This document shows positions 25,288-36,145 of a stretch of 64,000 bases of DNA, piece after piece. Each line of letters starts with the position of its first letter. The first letter of the stretch is position 1. The translations under genes and the position numbers were made by a program. Below the pieces are notes generated by a model. The model did not search any database, was not told the DNA's origin, and saw nothing but the letters and a program-made list of their open reading frames with translations. The stretch is taken from assembly GCF_002042975.1 (NCBI RefSeq), contig NW_018149649.1, forward strand, positions 205,381-269,380, given 5' to 3'. This stretch comes from Orbicella faveolata. Lineage: Eukaryota > Cnidaria > Anthozoa > Scleractinia > Merulinidae.

Positions 25288-27074
25288 CGGCTGTAAGAGA
25301 GAACAATGTGTTTTCTTCATAAGAAAACGTTACCGATAAGATTGCTGACGTTCGCCGGTTAGAAGAATGAGCATAGCACGCTCTCAAGCTGTTACCATAA
25401 AAGTACACATTTTGATTTTCTACCATTTAAAACATAAACATTGCTTCTGTTTATTGAGGAGGGGTGATACAGCTTTGCGTTTCCGCCACAATAGTGGACG
25501 ATTCCTGAGACTGCGTTACATCACTAAACGTTGGCGCTGCTTAAATCTGTGCTGCAGTTTTCATGCAAACACCGAGGAGATGTTTGGCAGAATTCCAAAG
25601 TAGTTATGTGTACCCTCACCTAAGATTCGCCGCACATGTTGATTCCTCCTAACTTCCACTCTTTCCTTTTACATCAGTCTTCATAAAGTGTGATCATTTA
25701 ACGCACGCTAATTGGTCGTTTTAGTTCCGCATGCATCGGGCTATGTAAATGGTTCTGACGTATGATGATATAAGTAGACAACCTTTTTGACCTTTTAACA
25801 CGATAATTGTAAAAGCTACAAGCTTGTGGGATTTATGGCTAAAAAGTAAAAATACAAATTAAAAATACAAAAAATTCAAAAACTGTCAATATTTGCGAAA
25901 TCGAAATAAAGGCGGATAGAAAGGATACAACTGGAGAAGTTATTCTACAATTTAAGTTGTCAAGTCTAAAAGTAGTAACCGGGTCTGACTTAACATTAAA
26001 ATCGAAATTTTAATGTGTCTAAGATTTTAGCCTCTGACGAGAACTTTGAGGCATATATCATTAACGAAGACAGCGTGTTCGCCAGTCAGCCTGTTCCAAA
26101 GCACGGAACTTCTGTAGACTACGATTCTTTCATACAGCGAGTGTTAAGACGCGGTGCCAGTAATGAATAGTCTAGGACCTAGGTAATCTGTTGTTGCATG
26201 CCTTGTGCACGTGCTTAATAACGGCAAGTTTATCACGGAAATAACGGGTAATTAACCATTGTACACATTCTAAAACTTCAACTGATCATGATAGCATGAT
26301 GTTTTGGTAAATTAAGGTTACTGATAACCTCTTCGGGATCGTATTTTGCAAAATTTTAAAAAGCTACCATTAGATAGCCCATTCATTATATATGTTTTCT
26401 TCTGAAAAAGAAATTATAATAAATTTTTTTTTTTCTCTTGCGGAGTTATTTCGGAGACATTTCTGACACCTCTACAATGTAGCTGTTCTAGAAAATCTAA
26501 AATTTCTGAGTTATAGCACGCACCCCACATAACAACTAAACAAGATCATTGTAGGATGACCTTGAATTAAAACTATTAAGCATTGTTATCATAAAGGTCA
26601 AACAACAATGCCACAATTCAGGCACAATAGCTCGGGCTAAATAATGAAATTTTTAACTGAACAATATACATGACAAATGTGTACAAGTAAGATTAAGTAT
26701 CCTGACTGTCTTTTCTACAGCAGTAATATCAGATCTATCGCGTACTGTTACTTAGTTCAATGTTATCGAATATCGCAAATATCGAATATGGGTTTAATCG
26801 GGGAATGCGAAAACGTCCGACTCGTGTGGTCTCGCAATGCAGTCGCCGCATTGTCATCGGGAAGAACACGTCTTCATCGATCTACAAAATCAGTTATAAA
26901 TTAGGAAACGCCTTTTCTAGCGACGGAACATTACCTCGCATTGCAAGCAGGAACTAACAAGAGATGCTTTGCGGAAAAATGAAACTCGGCATACTATTGC
27001 CGGGTCAAGGATAACTGCAACCAGAAGTTTATAAGCTTCTGTTGTAACTTTGTACCAGTGGCGTAAATGAAATT
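25288..27074. other. Spacer before copy 3, no gene
   Basis: Aligns with the spacer following copy 1 (9100-10250) in its first part. Open frames of 60-80 residues exist but are not kept in the aligned spacers, so I do not call them genes. Confidence 0.55.
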
Positions 27075-27505
27075 ATCGATCATCTCCGATTGTCATTTAA
27101 TTTCCCCACCCAGTTTAGTTTGTCTAAGGGCATTTTTAAACGGGTGTGAAGTATCGTTTCTACTTATAAGTAAACTGTCCCCCTGTATAAAACCCATTAC
27201 AAATTATTTTTTCCATAATGGGTAAATTACATTTACACACTATTTGACGTACAGCGTGCATACAAATGCATCTGTCTTGTTGAAAAAATTATTTTACACC
27301 AAACCACGTAGTTGTAACGTATGTAAACGTCAACTGGCGCGGCAGGAACAACTGATGAAGTTTCCGAGAATATCACATGACTTGATTTAACAGTGTTCAG
27401 CACAGGGAACGTGAGTCATGGGGCTACACCTCAAGGAGAAACTCGTTTTTTTAAACACAAAATGATGTAACAGCAAAAAAACTTCCCCTTCATTTTATAT
27501 AAAAG
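27075..27505 (+). promoter_or_regulatory. Promoter region of copy 3
   Basis: Conserved block at 27075-27107 (ATCGATCATCTCCGATT at its start), STAT-type TTCCGAGAA at 27362-27370, perfect AP-1 site TGAGTCA at 27412-27418 and a strong TATA box TATATAAAAG at 27496-27505. The order and spacing match copies 1, 4, 5, 6 and 7. Confidence 0.7.
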
Positions 27506-27525
27506 GCAGTCAAGATGCTCTCTAC

Positions 27526-27601
27526 TAACAAACGCTTTGGAAAGCAACACAAACTAGATTTGAACCCAGAAGAATTCAACCACAGAGAACAAAGAGGAAA
27601 G
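27526..27601 (+). other. 5' non-coding exon of copy 3
   Basis: Start estimated 30 bases after the TATA box; it ends at 27601 before a strong GTAAGG donor. The next exon begins at 28170, eight bases before the start codon. The first intron contains the TGAC microsatellite. Confidence 0.6.
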
Positions 27602-27931
27602 GTAAGGGATAAATTATTAACTTATCCTAAATATCTTAGACAATAAGTATGTCAAACGATTTACGAAGTATCAAACTACACAATTGTCTCATTCAATTCT
27701 TTTCAACAACAACAACATCTTTATTTCTCAATATAAATATCAATAATTTCACGATTTTTTAAAACAAGCGACTGATCGATTTATTAGTCAAAAACGAGCA
27801 ACAGGATTCCAGTAGACGTTTCATTCTACTTCACGGATTTGTAGTCAGTGCTAGAGCGACTGACAAAAGGAAAACATAACTAACGTTATGACATGAAACC
27901 AAAAAAAAAAACATTTTAAAAGTTATACAGA

Positions 27932-28040
27932 GAATGACTGACTGACTGATTGACTGACGGACGGAGGGACGGACGGACTGACTGACTGACTGACTGACTG
28001 ACTGACTGACCGACCGACTGATTGACTGACTGACTGACAC
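27932..28040. repeat. (TGAC)n microsatellite in first intron of copy 3
   Basis: About 100 bp of TGAC repeats with GGAC and CGAC interruptions. Its reverse strand reads as a meaningless Ser-Val-Gln repeat. Confidence 0.9.
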
Positions 28041-28177
28041 TTGAAAACCCATGAAAAATGAAATATCATACGACAAGTAGCTCTTTTGATTTAAGGTTTG
28101 TTTGTCAAGAGACATAATGTTACCGAGTTTTTAACTTTTCTTTATCCATCCATCATTTTTCACTGCTAGAAAGCACC

Positions 28178-29981
28178 ATGGAGTCTTGCAAGATGCTACT
28201 TGCTGCCATATTTGTTGTCACACTGAGCTCAGTGGCTCGTACAGCTCCATTGAATTCACCACCAAACAGAGTTGAAATTCTCATCAGACTTGGTCTTTCA
28301 CCAAAACTCACTAGCGGCACTAAAGAGGTAAGTAACGCCAGCGCTATCATTTTCCAGTGCGAGTTTTATTCAGTTGGTTATGAGAGGGCCGTAAGTATTT
28401 TGTCGTCCTATCTTCTAAACGTAGAAACTATTTTCTTTCAAACTTTATTTTAACAGATAAATAGTGTCTACCCGTTCATAGCCTCGAACACTGATCTCCA
28501 GAACACGATGCTACTTCTTGGAACTGTTGTCACACCAACATGCTCCGCAAAACTGGTTTGTAACTTTTCTTGTCATTTTGTGTACACTCTATAGGATACT
28601 GAAAATCTTCTACGTACGTTGTGACTTCGTGTTACAACCAAACATTCCCTTGTGTTTAATTACTTTCACCAAGACCGGAATTGTTAACTAAAGCATACAG
28701 TTAAAGATCTATGCCACCCCTATCTGAAAACCTCACTAAAACTTTGAGTTTCTCTCTAATAACCTCCTACTTTCCCAAAGTGGTAACTAGAAACAAATGA
28801 TGAATTGAACTTACATTAACTGGCAGTACTTGTGTGTCTGTACGTGACACGCGATCATAGATATCTACTTTTCCTTCTACAGTCATTGAAAGACAAACTT
28901 TCTGTAACGTACATGAAGCTGTCTTACTTTATCAGTCCGCTGTACATGGCGTACTCTTATGAAGAAACTCAAGGATCTCAGCACATTCAGTTGGTTCAAT
29001 TGCTTGAAGACACAAGCTTTTACCTTAATAGTACAGTTACAACTCTAAGACATGAGGTAAGAAACTAGAGAGCTTTAATTTGCGTCCATGCATAGTAAAA
29101 CCAATTTAACATCCGTTGGTTTCACTCAAAAATTAAAAATGACGACGCTGTGCGACTCCAAACCCTAAAATTGAACGAGAAATGAAATTTAATATTGATA
29201 AACCATTTGTACGTCCAAAACAGTGGCGGATCTAGGGAAGAGGCCCGGGGGGGGGGGGGGCTTATTTTGGGACAAAAATCGCAGAAAGAAGAAAAGCCGG
29301 CAGGGCAAGCAACCCCCTCTCCCCCTCCCCACCCCGCCACCCCTTAGCTCAAGGTCTGGATCGGTCACTGAACATGTTCACTCAATTTTATTTTCAAATT
29401 ACGTTCATGCACGAAATGATTAAACCAGCAAATTACTTAGCGATGATTAATTGCTACCTTTTTTCAAATTTCAGATCCTGCAAAACAGTTTTCCTGTACC
29501 CACCAGTCAAAGTGTGTCGGAAAAGCATCTCGATCGCTACACTCGTGATTATCTACAAAGACTTGTCGATCACAAAGTAGTGGTAAGTGGCAGTTTTCTT
29601 TTCATAAATGATGAGAACGAGAAGCAACTTAAAGAATTTTCTTCAGAAAAAATTTCTGAAAAAGAAAGACTTTGAACATGGGCAGAATGTCAAAATTTCA
29701 TGGCAAATTATTTTAAGCCTAAATGAAGCTGTTTGCTGTTTTAGTTACAGTGTAATTATGTTGATGCTATTGTGGTACTACATGTAGTCGTTTTGACAAT
29801 GCGATATTCCATAACAATGAAGTAAAGACTACTAATATGTTAAACAATGATGCGGGTTTTTTTTATTTTATAGAGCCTGGTAATCACTGATGATGTGGTG
29901 AAGATTTATCGAAACTACGTCATCCTCTACTCACTGCGTGACGCAATCAGTCAGGTGTACACCTGTGTAATAAGCATCTAA
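28178..29981 (+). CDS. Secreted helical cytokine-like protein, copy 3
   Basis: Coding exons 28178-28327, 28457-28555, 28883-29056, 29475-29582 and 29874-29981 give 50, 33, 58, 36 and 35 residues (212 aa); all introns phase 0 with GT-AG ends. Signal peptide in residues 1 to about 22. Conserved Cys79 and Cys208. The first N-glycosylation motif is lost (SGT instead of NAT at residues 46-48), while the second at N132 is kept. Exon 2 starts with Ile-Asn rather than the usual Met-Lys. Intron 4 carries a hAT-like MITE. It is the most complete, best-supported member, with a strong TATA box, a perfect AP-1 site and a two-nonamer 3' UTR. Function as for copy 1: secreted ligand-like protein, cytokine-like by architecture only. 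Confidence 0.88.
29221..29370. mobile_element. hAT-like MITE in intron 4 of copy 3
   Basis: Begins CAGTGGCGGATCTAGG and ends GGATCGGTCACTG, imperfect terminal inverted repeats of about 15 bp; termini starting CAGTGGCGG are typical of hAT elements. It contains an uninterrupted run of G (about 14) near 29248 and a C-rich tract on the other arm. I found no 8-bp target duplication, so the edges or family may be off. Confidence 0.55.
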
Positions 29982-30640
29982 TCTGCCCAACGGCCACGTT
30001 GCTCTACTCAAGAAGCAAGCTTTTTCCTGTTTATTACCGATATTTATGTATTAGAAGAACGATATGTATGTGTACTCTAGGCAAAAGAACTTGCGGGTCA
30101 AACTAATATTGTAAGGATAAAATTTAAAGTTTTATTTATTCTATTCAAACGTATAATAAGCAAATTTATGTTTTGAAATAACGAATGGGTGGAAATTAAA
30201 AAGCCACATTTTGCTTTCCCTTTTTTTGATTTGGTAAGTTAAAAACATTAGATCTCACTTCGTAGTAAAATTGGACTGCCTCATTGAATGATTTTATCGT
30301 AATTAGCTGGTTTACTGGTGTTAAATTTGTTAACACTCAATTTCAAGTAGAACATCCACGTACCGTACGTTTACCGGTAGTCTTGATTATCACCAAGACT
30401 TTTCGTTTTCCCGTTTGTTTTCTTTCAAAACTCGATTGCTTTGTGATTACAAAAAACACAGTGTGTACGATTTAAGTTATTTATTAAGCTACCCTCATAG
30501 AGGAAATCAAATCCATATTGAGATTATTATTTGTTACTGATCAGGATCAGTGTATATGTTAATCTGTTACAGATTTCCTTCTGATAATCAACTATTGTAC
30601 GCGTGTTGTTGTTAAATTAACAATAAACCGTTTGAAAAGA
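29982..30640 (+). other. 3' UTR of copy 3 with AU-rich nonamers
   Basis: TTATTTATT occurs at 30132-30140 and 30477-30485, before the poly(A) signal AATAAA at 30622-30627. In mRNA these read UUAUUUAUU, the core AU-rich element of short-lived mRNAs. Confidence 0.7.
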
Positions 30641-32900
30641 GAGTAAATTTGATGTCTATTTTTTGTACAGCGTAGAAGCTTAATACGTTCCTTTTAATAT
30701 ATTTTGATGGAGAGTGCTACTAGACAACGTAGAGTTTGGAGAGTTTTTCTGATGGTAATGATTTCTTTCACAGTGTTGATCTGCTCGCAAAATTATCACG
30801 TTCCCCCTACCCAGTGCAGAGTTTGAATCACTTTCTATTGAGAAGTTTGTTTAGCTTTCTATGTTCACAAAACTCCATTTTTTTTTTTTTCTCTTCTCCT
30901 TTTACTAATTAATTGCATCAAAGAAAATCAGGACTCTCCTCCCCGCCCTGTTCCCTCGACCTGGGAGGGAACATCACTGCTCTTTAGCTTCATCACTGTG
31001 CCCTATAAATTGTGGGCTGTAACCATGAACGTTCTTGTTCTTGCGTTACAAGTGTGAACGTACGTTGCCCGTGCTGCGTTATGAATGTGAACATTGCGCT
31101 TTCATTGCTGTTTTGCTTTTTTATTACAATAACAATGAGTATTGCTTCCTTTGGTTGGCGAGAAGTAATTTCGATTGTGGCTACATAACAAGAGAGATTG
31201 ATACCTGCGCGTTTGCGTTTTGCATTACAGTTTTGATACAATCACTCGACGAAGTTACCATCACTCGACGAAGCAGAATTTGAAAGTTGTTATGTATGCC
31301 CCCCTCCCACTGTGGTTCGACATACATGAAATGTTTTACTGATTAATTCCTTAACTTTCTATCCTGTTTAGAACAGAAGTTAGGAATTCTTGATCACACA
31401 TCGCGTTCTTGGACTAATTGTGCAGTCGTTTTGCATGAGGTTACGTAGATATCATAAACGTGTCATGTCAAGTACATTGTAAACTTTCGCGTGTTGCACG
31501 GGTCTACATTCAGGTTATGTAGGAACGGCTACTATTTACTTTTTTGTAACATATATCGTCAGACGGACAATTCTCAGACGGATGTATATGTATGTTGATT
31601 AGGGACAAAATTCGGACACAATTTCGAATTCTATGATACTAGGAACTTTGCTTTCCATAATTAATAGAATTAAAGGTGCTCAAAATAAATGACGCAAGGG
31701 GGGAAGAGTCTTAACTTAACCAAACTGAGCTTTTACTAAAGAGGTAATGAGGATCTTTAGCTTCCATTTCAGAGTTAATTACTATAAAAAAAGCATTTTC
31801 ACTTGCCACGTTTTGCCTTCGTCATTCACACTTTTTTGCTGTCATCAATACTGTAACTAACTTTAACATGAAGTCTTTTTACGTTTCCTTTCGTCATCAA
31901 CCTAAATATCATTATATTCCTTCTTACAAGTACGATTAAAGACAGCTCCATGGAAGGGAATTGATCATCTTACACATAAAGAAACACATTCTTATATACC
32001 AAAGGGAATGAAATACTTGTAATGTGTTTAGGAGCAATAGCAACGTGATAATTTTATTATTGTGCATAAGGTCACAAATGAAGAAAATAAATGCGTTATA
32101 TCGTGTAATTCAGTGAAACATGCTGACAGATACGTCGCCACTTGAAGCACTGACATGATTACGCGAACAGCCGAATTTAATTATTTGGTAACTGCTGCTA
32201 TTGTCTCTTTTTTTTTACGAAGAAAGCGTCCAGTGAAAAGCAGTAGCGGTCAATGTTTGATCACAAGAAGATCAGAGGTTTACAAAGTGGTTCTTTGTTT
32301 TAAGAAGATCGTGCAATTTTTTTAATCATATTCAACTGTCTAAGAAGTTAAGAGCAGCCCTCTCGATAAACCAAAGCTTCGAGAACCACACTTTTATTCA
32401 ACGATTTCCTTGTGATTCAGTTGCTAGTATTAATTCATAACTAAGGCGCAAGTATAAACCGACAGCTTGTTCTGCGGGTTCGGTCAGATAACTCAGAAAT
32501 GCCACAATCCAGGCATCATAGTTCTACCTAAATAATCCTTAGTCCTATGTACTCGAAAAATGTGTCCACGTATGATCAATTCTCTTAAAATTGGGGGTCG
32601 CCTGAGCTGCAGCAATTAGTTTAAATCTATTGCGCAGGCCTCCTTGGATGTTGCAATATCGGCAAGAAAGAATTATACCGTCGAATACAAATCTCTCGGG
32701 TGGACGACTCTTCGCTTCGACTAATCTCGTATCTTAGCCGGTTGTCTTAGGGTAAAACACATCTTGTTCCCTGTTCGTGATGTCAGTTGCAAATAAGGAA
32801 AAGTTCTTTCCAGCTGCAATCAGGAACTCAATAACAATAGATCCTCGGCTTTACGTCACGAAACAACAAACATCAGAACACGTTTACGGGGTCAAGAATG
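30641..32900. other. Spacer between copies 3 and 4, no gene
   Basis: A degenerate remnant of one kB unit lies at about 30925-31055: it has CCCGCCCTG, CTGGGAGGGA and the dyad CTTGCGTTACAAG (31040-31052), but the decamer is lost (GGACTCTCC). The rest is AT-rich with no supported frame. From about 32440 the sequence aligns with the upstream regions of copies 5, 6 and 7. Confidence 0.55.
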
Positions 32901-32935
32901 ATGGGAACTTTGAACTGGCGGCTTAAAGGAAAAAA

Positions 32936-33448
32936 ATCGATCATATCCGATTCCCATATAATTTCCCCCGATGACTTTTTCCTTACGCTCTTTTGAATGG
33001 CTACGTTATTCTTAACAGATAAGTGACAATTATCAGATGGGGATGATAAGATAAGTTCTCTAAATGAACTGAGCTCCCGTAAAAAACTTTTAAAAAATGA
33101 GACACATTTTTGCTACGAAAAGTGGATGCCACTTCCATTGTGGAATTCGAGCGTTTTTTTTCTTTTCAGGGTACAGATACGTTTGTTTTTTTTTTGGATA
33201 AATTATTGCATACCAACACATGTACTTTCACCCACATAAAACGTCAACATGCAACGACAAGCTAACGACAGGAACAGTTAACAAATTTTCTTAGAATGTA
33301 AAATGATTTAGTCGGAGAGTGTTCAACGCAGGGAATTCGAACATGAGTCATGGAACTATACTTTAAAACAGGCACTTTTTGAACAATTTTAATCGAAAAT
33401 ATGATGTCAAACACCTAAACATCTTCCCTTCTGGTAATAATATATAAG
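32936..33448 (+). promoter_or_regulatory. Promoter region of copy 4
   Basis: Conserved block at 32936-32969, STAT-type TTCTTAGAA at 33288-33296, perfect AP-1 TGAGTCA at 33344-33350 just after GGGAATTCG (a partial kB match), and TATATAAG at 33441-33448. The STAT core differs from copy 3 in its three middle bases but keeps both arms. Confidence 0.7.
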
Positions 33449-33469
33449 GCAGTCAAGATGCTCTCAGCC

Positions 33470-33541
33470 ATCAAAAGTTTCAGAGCGACACGAAGACGAC
33501 TTCAACTAAGAAAGCTTCACCCACAAAGAAGAAAGAAGAAG
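33470..33541 (+). other. 5' non-coding exon of copy 4
   Basis: Start estimated from the TATA box; ends at 33541 before GTAAGC. It joins to 33842, two bases before the start codon. Confidence 0.55.
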
Positions 33542-33843
33542 GTAAGCAGCGCCGGATTATGATGTGCTCCTCTGTAGTTGAATAGCACTTTTTGTCCTTT
33601 AGTTTTAACGCCATTGCTGATATTTTACAAAGAACTTAGACTCCTTTGAAACCAACCATTCAGTAGAATAGGAGATCGATAGGAGACGATTATACTCCTT
33701 CTGCTTTTACTAGAAGTCTGCAACTGAGATATACAAGTAGCGAACAATTCAACTCTCCCTTGATTTATAGCCCGTTGATCCACGAAAGATTATCTTACTG
33801 ATTTACTGTAGCAGTAATTTACTTCTCATTGTTCTAACTAGAA

Positions 33844-35762
33844 ATGGAGGTTTGCAAAATCCTACTCGCAGCCATATTTGTTGTTACGCTGAGCTCAGTG
33901 GCTCGTACAGCTTCATTGAATTCACCACCAAACAAAGTTGAAATTCTCATCAGACTTGGCCTTTCACCAAAACTCACTAACGCCACTAAAGAGGTAAGAA
34001 ACGCTGTGATTTAACAATGTCAAGTTTATGTCTCCGAGAAGGCCATGGCTCTGAGATGGTGATAATTTATTTTCATCGTGATGTCTTGTACACTAACTGC
34101 TCATTTCTTCCAAATCATCATTTTTACAGATGAAAAACGTCTACCCCTTCATTACTTCGAACACTAATCTCCAGAACACGATGCTGCTTCTAGGAGCCGT
34201 TGTTACACCGGCATGCTCCATAAATCTGGTATGCGCTGGTACCTTTTGTGCATTTTTTTTTTTTGACAATATTTTTGCTTCAACAGTTGATTAAGAAGAG
34301 TAAAGGATCCTAATATAAGTCTCTTTCTTGCAATTACCAAAATCGTCACGGCCAGTTTTGGTCTGTCACCAGTTGTTGTATTTGCAGCAAGGAACTGATC
34401 AGAAGAGATAAAGTACACCGGAAAACATTTATTAAGCCTCCTTTCCGTGAATGCTTCACTATCTTGAAAATTTGCACTTCTCTCTGTAAATACAACTACC
34501 GCTAACCCAAAACGATTTTGTTTGATTCTCACGAACAATACTTGATTATATTTTCAACGCACTTCTTCATCTTTCAAATCAACTCAATTAATCAGCTCTA
34601 ATGTTAGTAAATTTTAAATTAAAAAAAAATAGAGATAGATATTGACAGTGCTTCCGGGTCTGTAAGTCACGCGCAACTATAAATATTCTAATTTTTTGTT
34701 CTACTTTTCCTTCCACAGCCATTGAAAGACAAACTTTCTGTCCCTTACATGAAGCTGTCTTACTTTGTTAGCCCGCTATACATGGCATACTCGTATGAAC
34801 AAATTCAAGGACCTCAGCACATTCAGTTGACTCATCTGCTTCACGATACAAGCTTTTATCTCAACAGTACCGTTACAACTCTAAGACACGAAGTAAGTAA
34901 CTAGTGCGTTTATATTTCTTACCGTCAAATAACTTATTTAGTGGAAATTGGTTTTATTCAATGAAGCATACAAGTATACATCGTGAAGCCACTATGGCTT
35001 CTTACGATTACGTCTACGTGGAACACCCGGCATTTTCAGTCAGGGTTGCCTCTTTAATTTAGTAGTACTAATTTATTCACCTGTAAGTGCATATCTCGAG
35101 ATATAAGAAGGAGTTGTGTAACTGTCTTAGTTCACAACACAAGGATAACGGAAGTTTAGCCAACGATTTATCGCAAACTGAAGAATACATTCTAACACAT
35201 GTTTATTTATCTTCACTACTGCGACCTCCAAATGTCGTAAACCGCATAATCCGACCAAATTCTAGCAGTAACTCAATCAGTAACGCAGCACATCGCTAAA
35301 TCTAATGTGAAATAGTATGCCGTGACAGTTTTTAAGTTATTTAATTGTTCTACTTTTTGCCAAATTTCAGATCATGAAAAACAAGTTTCAACCACCCGCT
35401 GTCCAAAAGGTGTCAGAGACGGATCTGGATCATTACACTCGTCAATATCTACAAACTCTCGTCGATAATAATTTAGTGGTAAGTTGGATTAATTTCTTTT
35501 CCACAAGTGACGAAACCATTGGGCAGGAGAAACAAAGAGTAATATTGGCGTTGTTGTTGTACTGTTGCTGTTGATCTTGTTACCGGTGTTGACTTTGTTG
35601 TTGCTATTGCTTATTTTCTTGCTGTTGATCAAAATAATATTTTTTTCTTTTCAGAGTCTGGTAATTACTGATGAAGTGGTGAAGATCTATCGGAACTACG
35701 TCATCCTCTACTCACTGCGTGACGCCATCAGCCAGGTGTACACGTGTGTAATTAGTATCTAA
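33844..35762 (+). CDS. Secreted helical cytokine-like protein, copy 4
   Basis: Coding exons 33844-33993, 34130-34228, 34719-34892, 35371-35478 and 35655-35762; 212 residues; all introns phase 0. Signal peptide at the N-terminus, Cys79 and Cys208 kept, N-glycosylation motifs at N46 and N132. Compared with copy 1, the last exon differs at ten codons, of which eight are silent, which shows selection on the protein. The introns differ much more. The intron 4 acceptor is a normal TTTCAG, unlike copies 5 and 7. Neighbours are the same family on both sides in the same direction. Confidence 0.88.
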
Positions 35763-36145
35763 TCTGCCCAAGGTCGCATTGCTCTCCGGTAGAAGCAAGC
35801 TAAAGGTTTTCCACTTATTGACGATTTTGAAATATTACAAGAAAGATAAAGAGAAGTCTAACTGTACTTTAATTAAGTTTTGTGTAAAATTCGTATTGTA
35901 GGAGAACACCTACCTTATTTATTATATTTAAGTATCAATTTACTGTCCGAGTTTGTTCCCTAAAGAGTTAACACTTATTTATTAAGCAACCCTAACTATC
36001 CTCTGTGAGGAGAAACCAAGTCCATAATGAGAATTGTTACTGATCACTGATTATGTTGTAACTGCTATGAAAGATTTCCTACGGAAACTAAACCATTGTA
36101 ATCTGGTTGTTGTTGTTAAATTAACAATAAACTGTTTGATAGTGA
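35763..36145 (+). other. 3' UTR of copy 4 with AU-rich nonamers
   Basis: TTATTTATT at 35915-35923 and 35975-35983, and AATAAA at 36126-36131. Confidence 0.7.

Larger units (their letters stand above)
24551..28006. repeat. Second listing of the 3.46-kb overlap
   Basis: Near-identical to 21094-24549. This listing is continuous with copy 3 and should be treated as the true upstream region of that gene. Confidence 0.9.

Noticed and set aside
27515-27601. Open frame starting at an ATG in the 5' exon of copy 3, with counterparts in copies 1, 4 and 6, overlapping the main start after splicing
   Set aside because: The ATG lies only 17-20 bases after the TATA box start, upstream of where transcription should begin. 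Copy 5 has a stop early in this frame and copy 8 lacks the ATG. Probably not part of the mRNA.
27831-28115. 94-residue reverse-strand frame with Ser-Val-Ser-Gln repeats
   Set aside because: It is the translation of the TGAC microsatellite and intron sequence.
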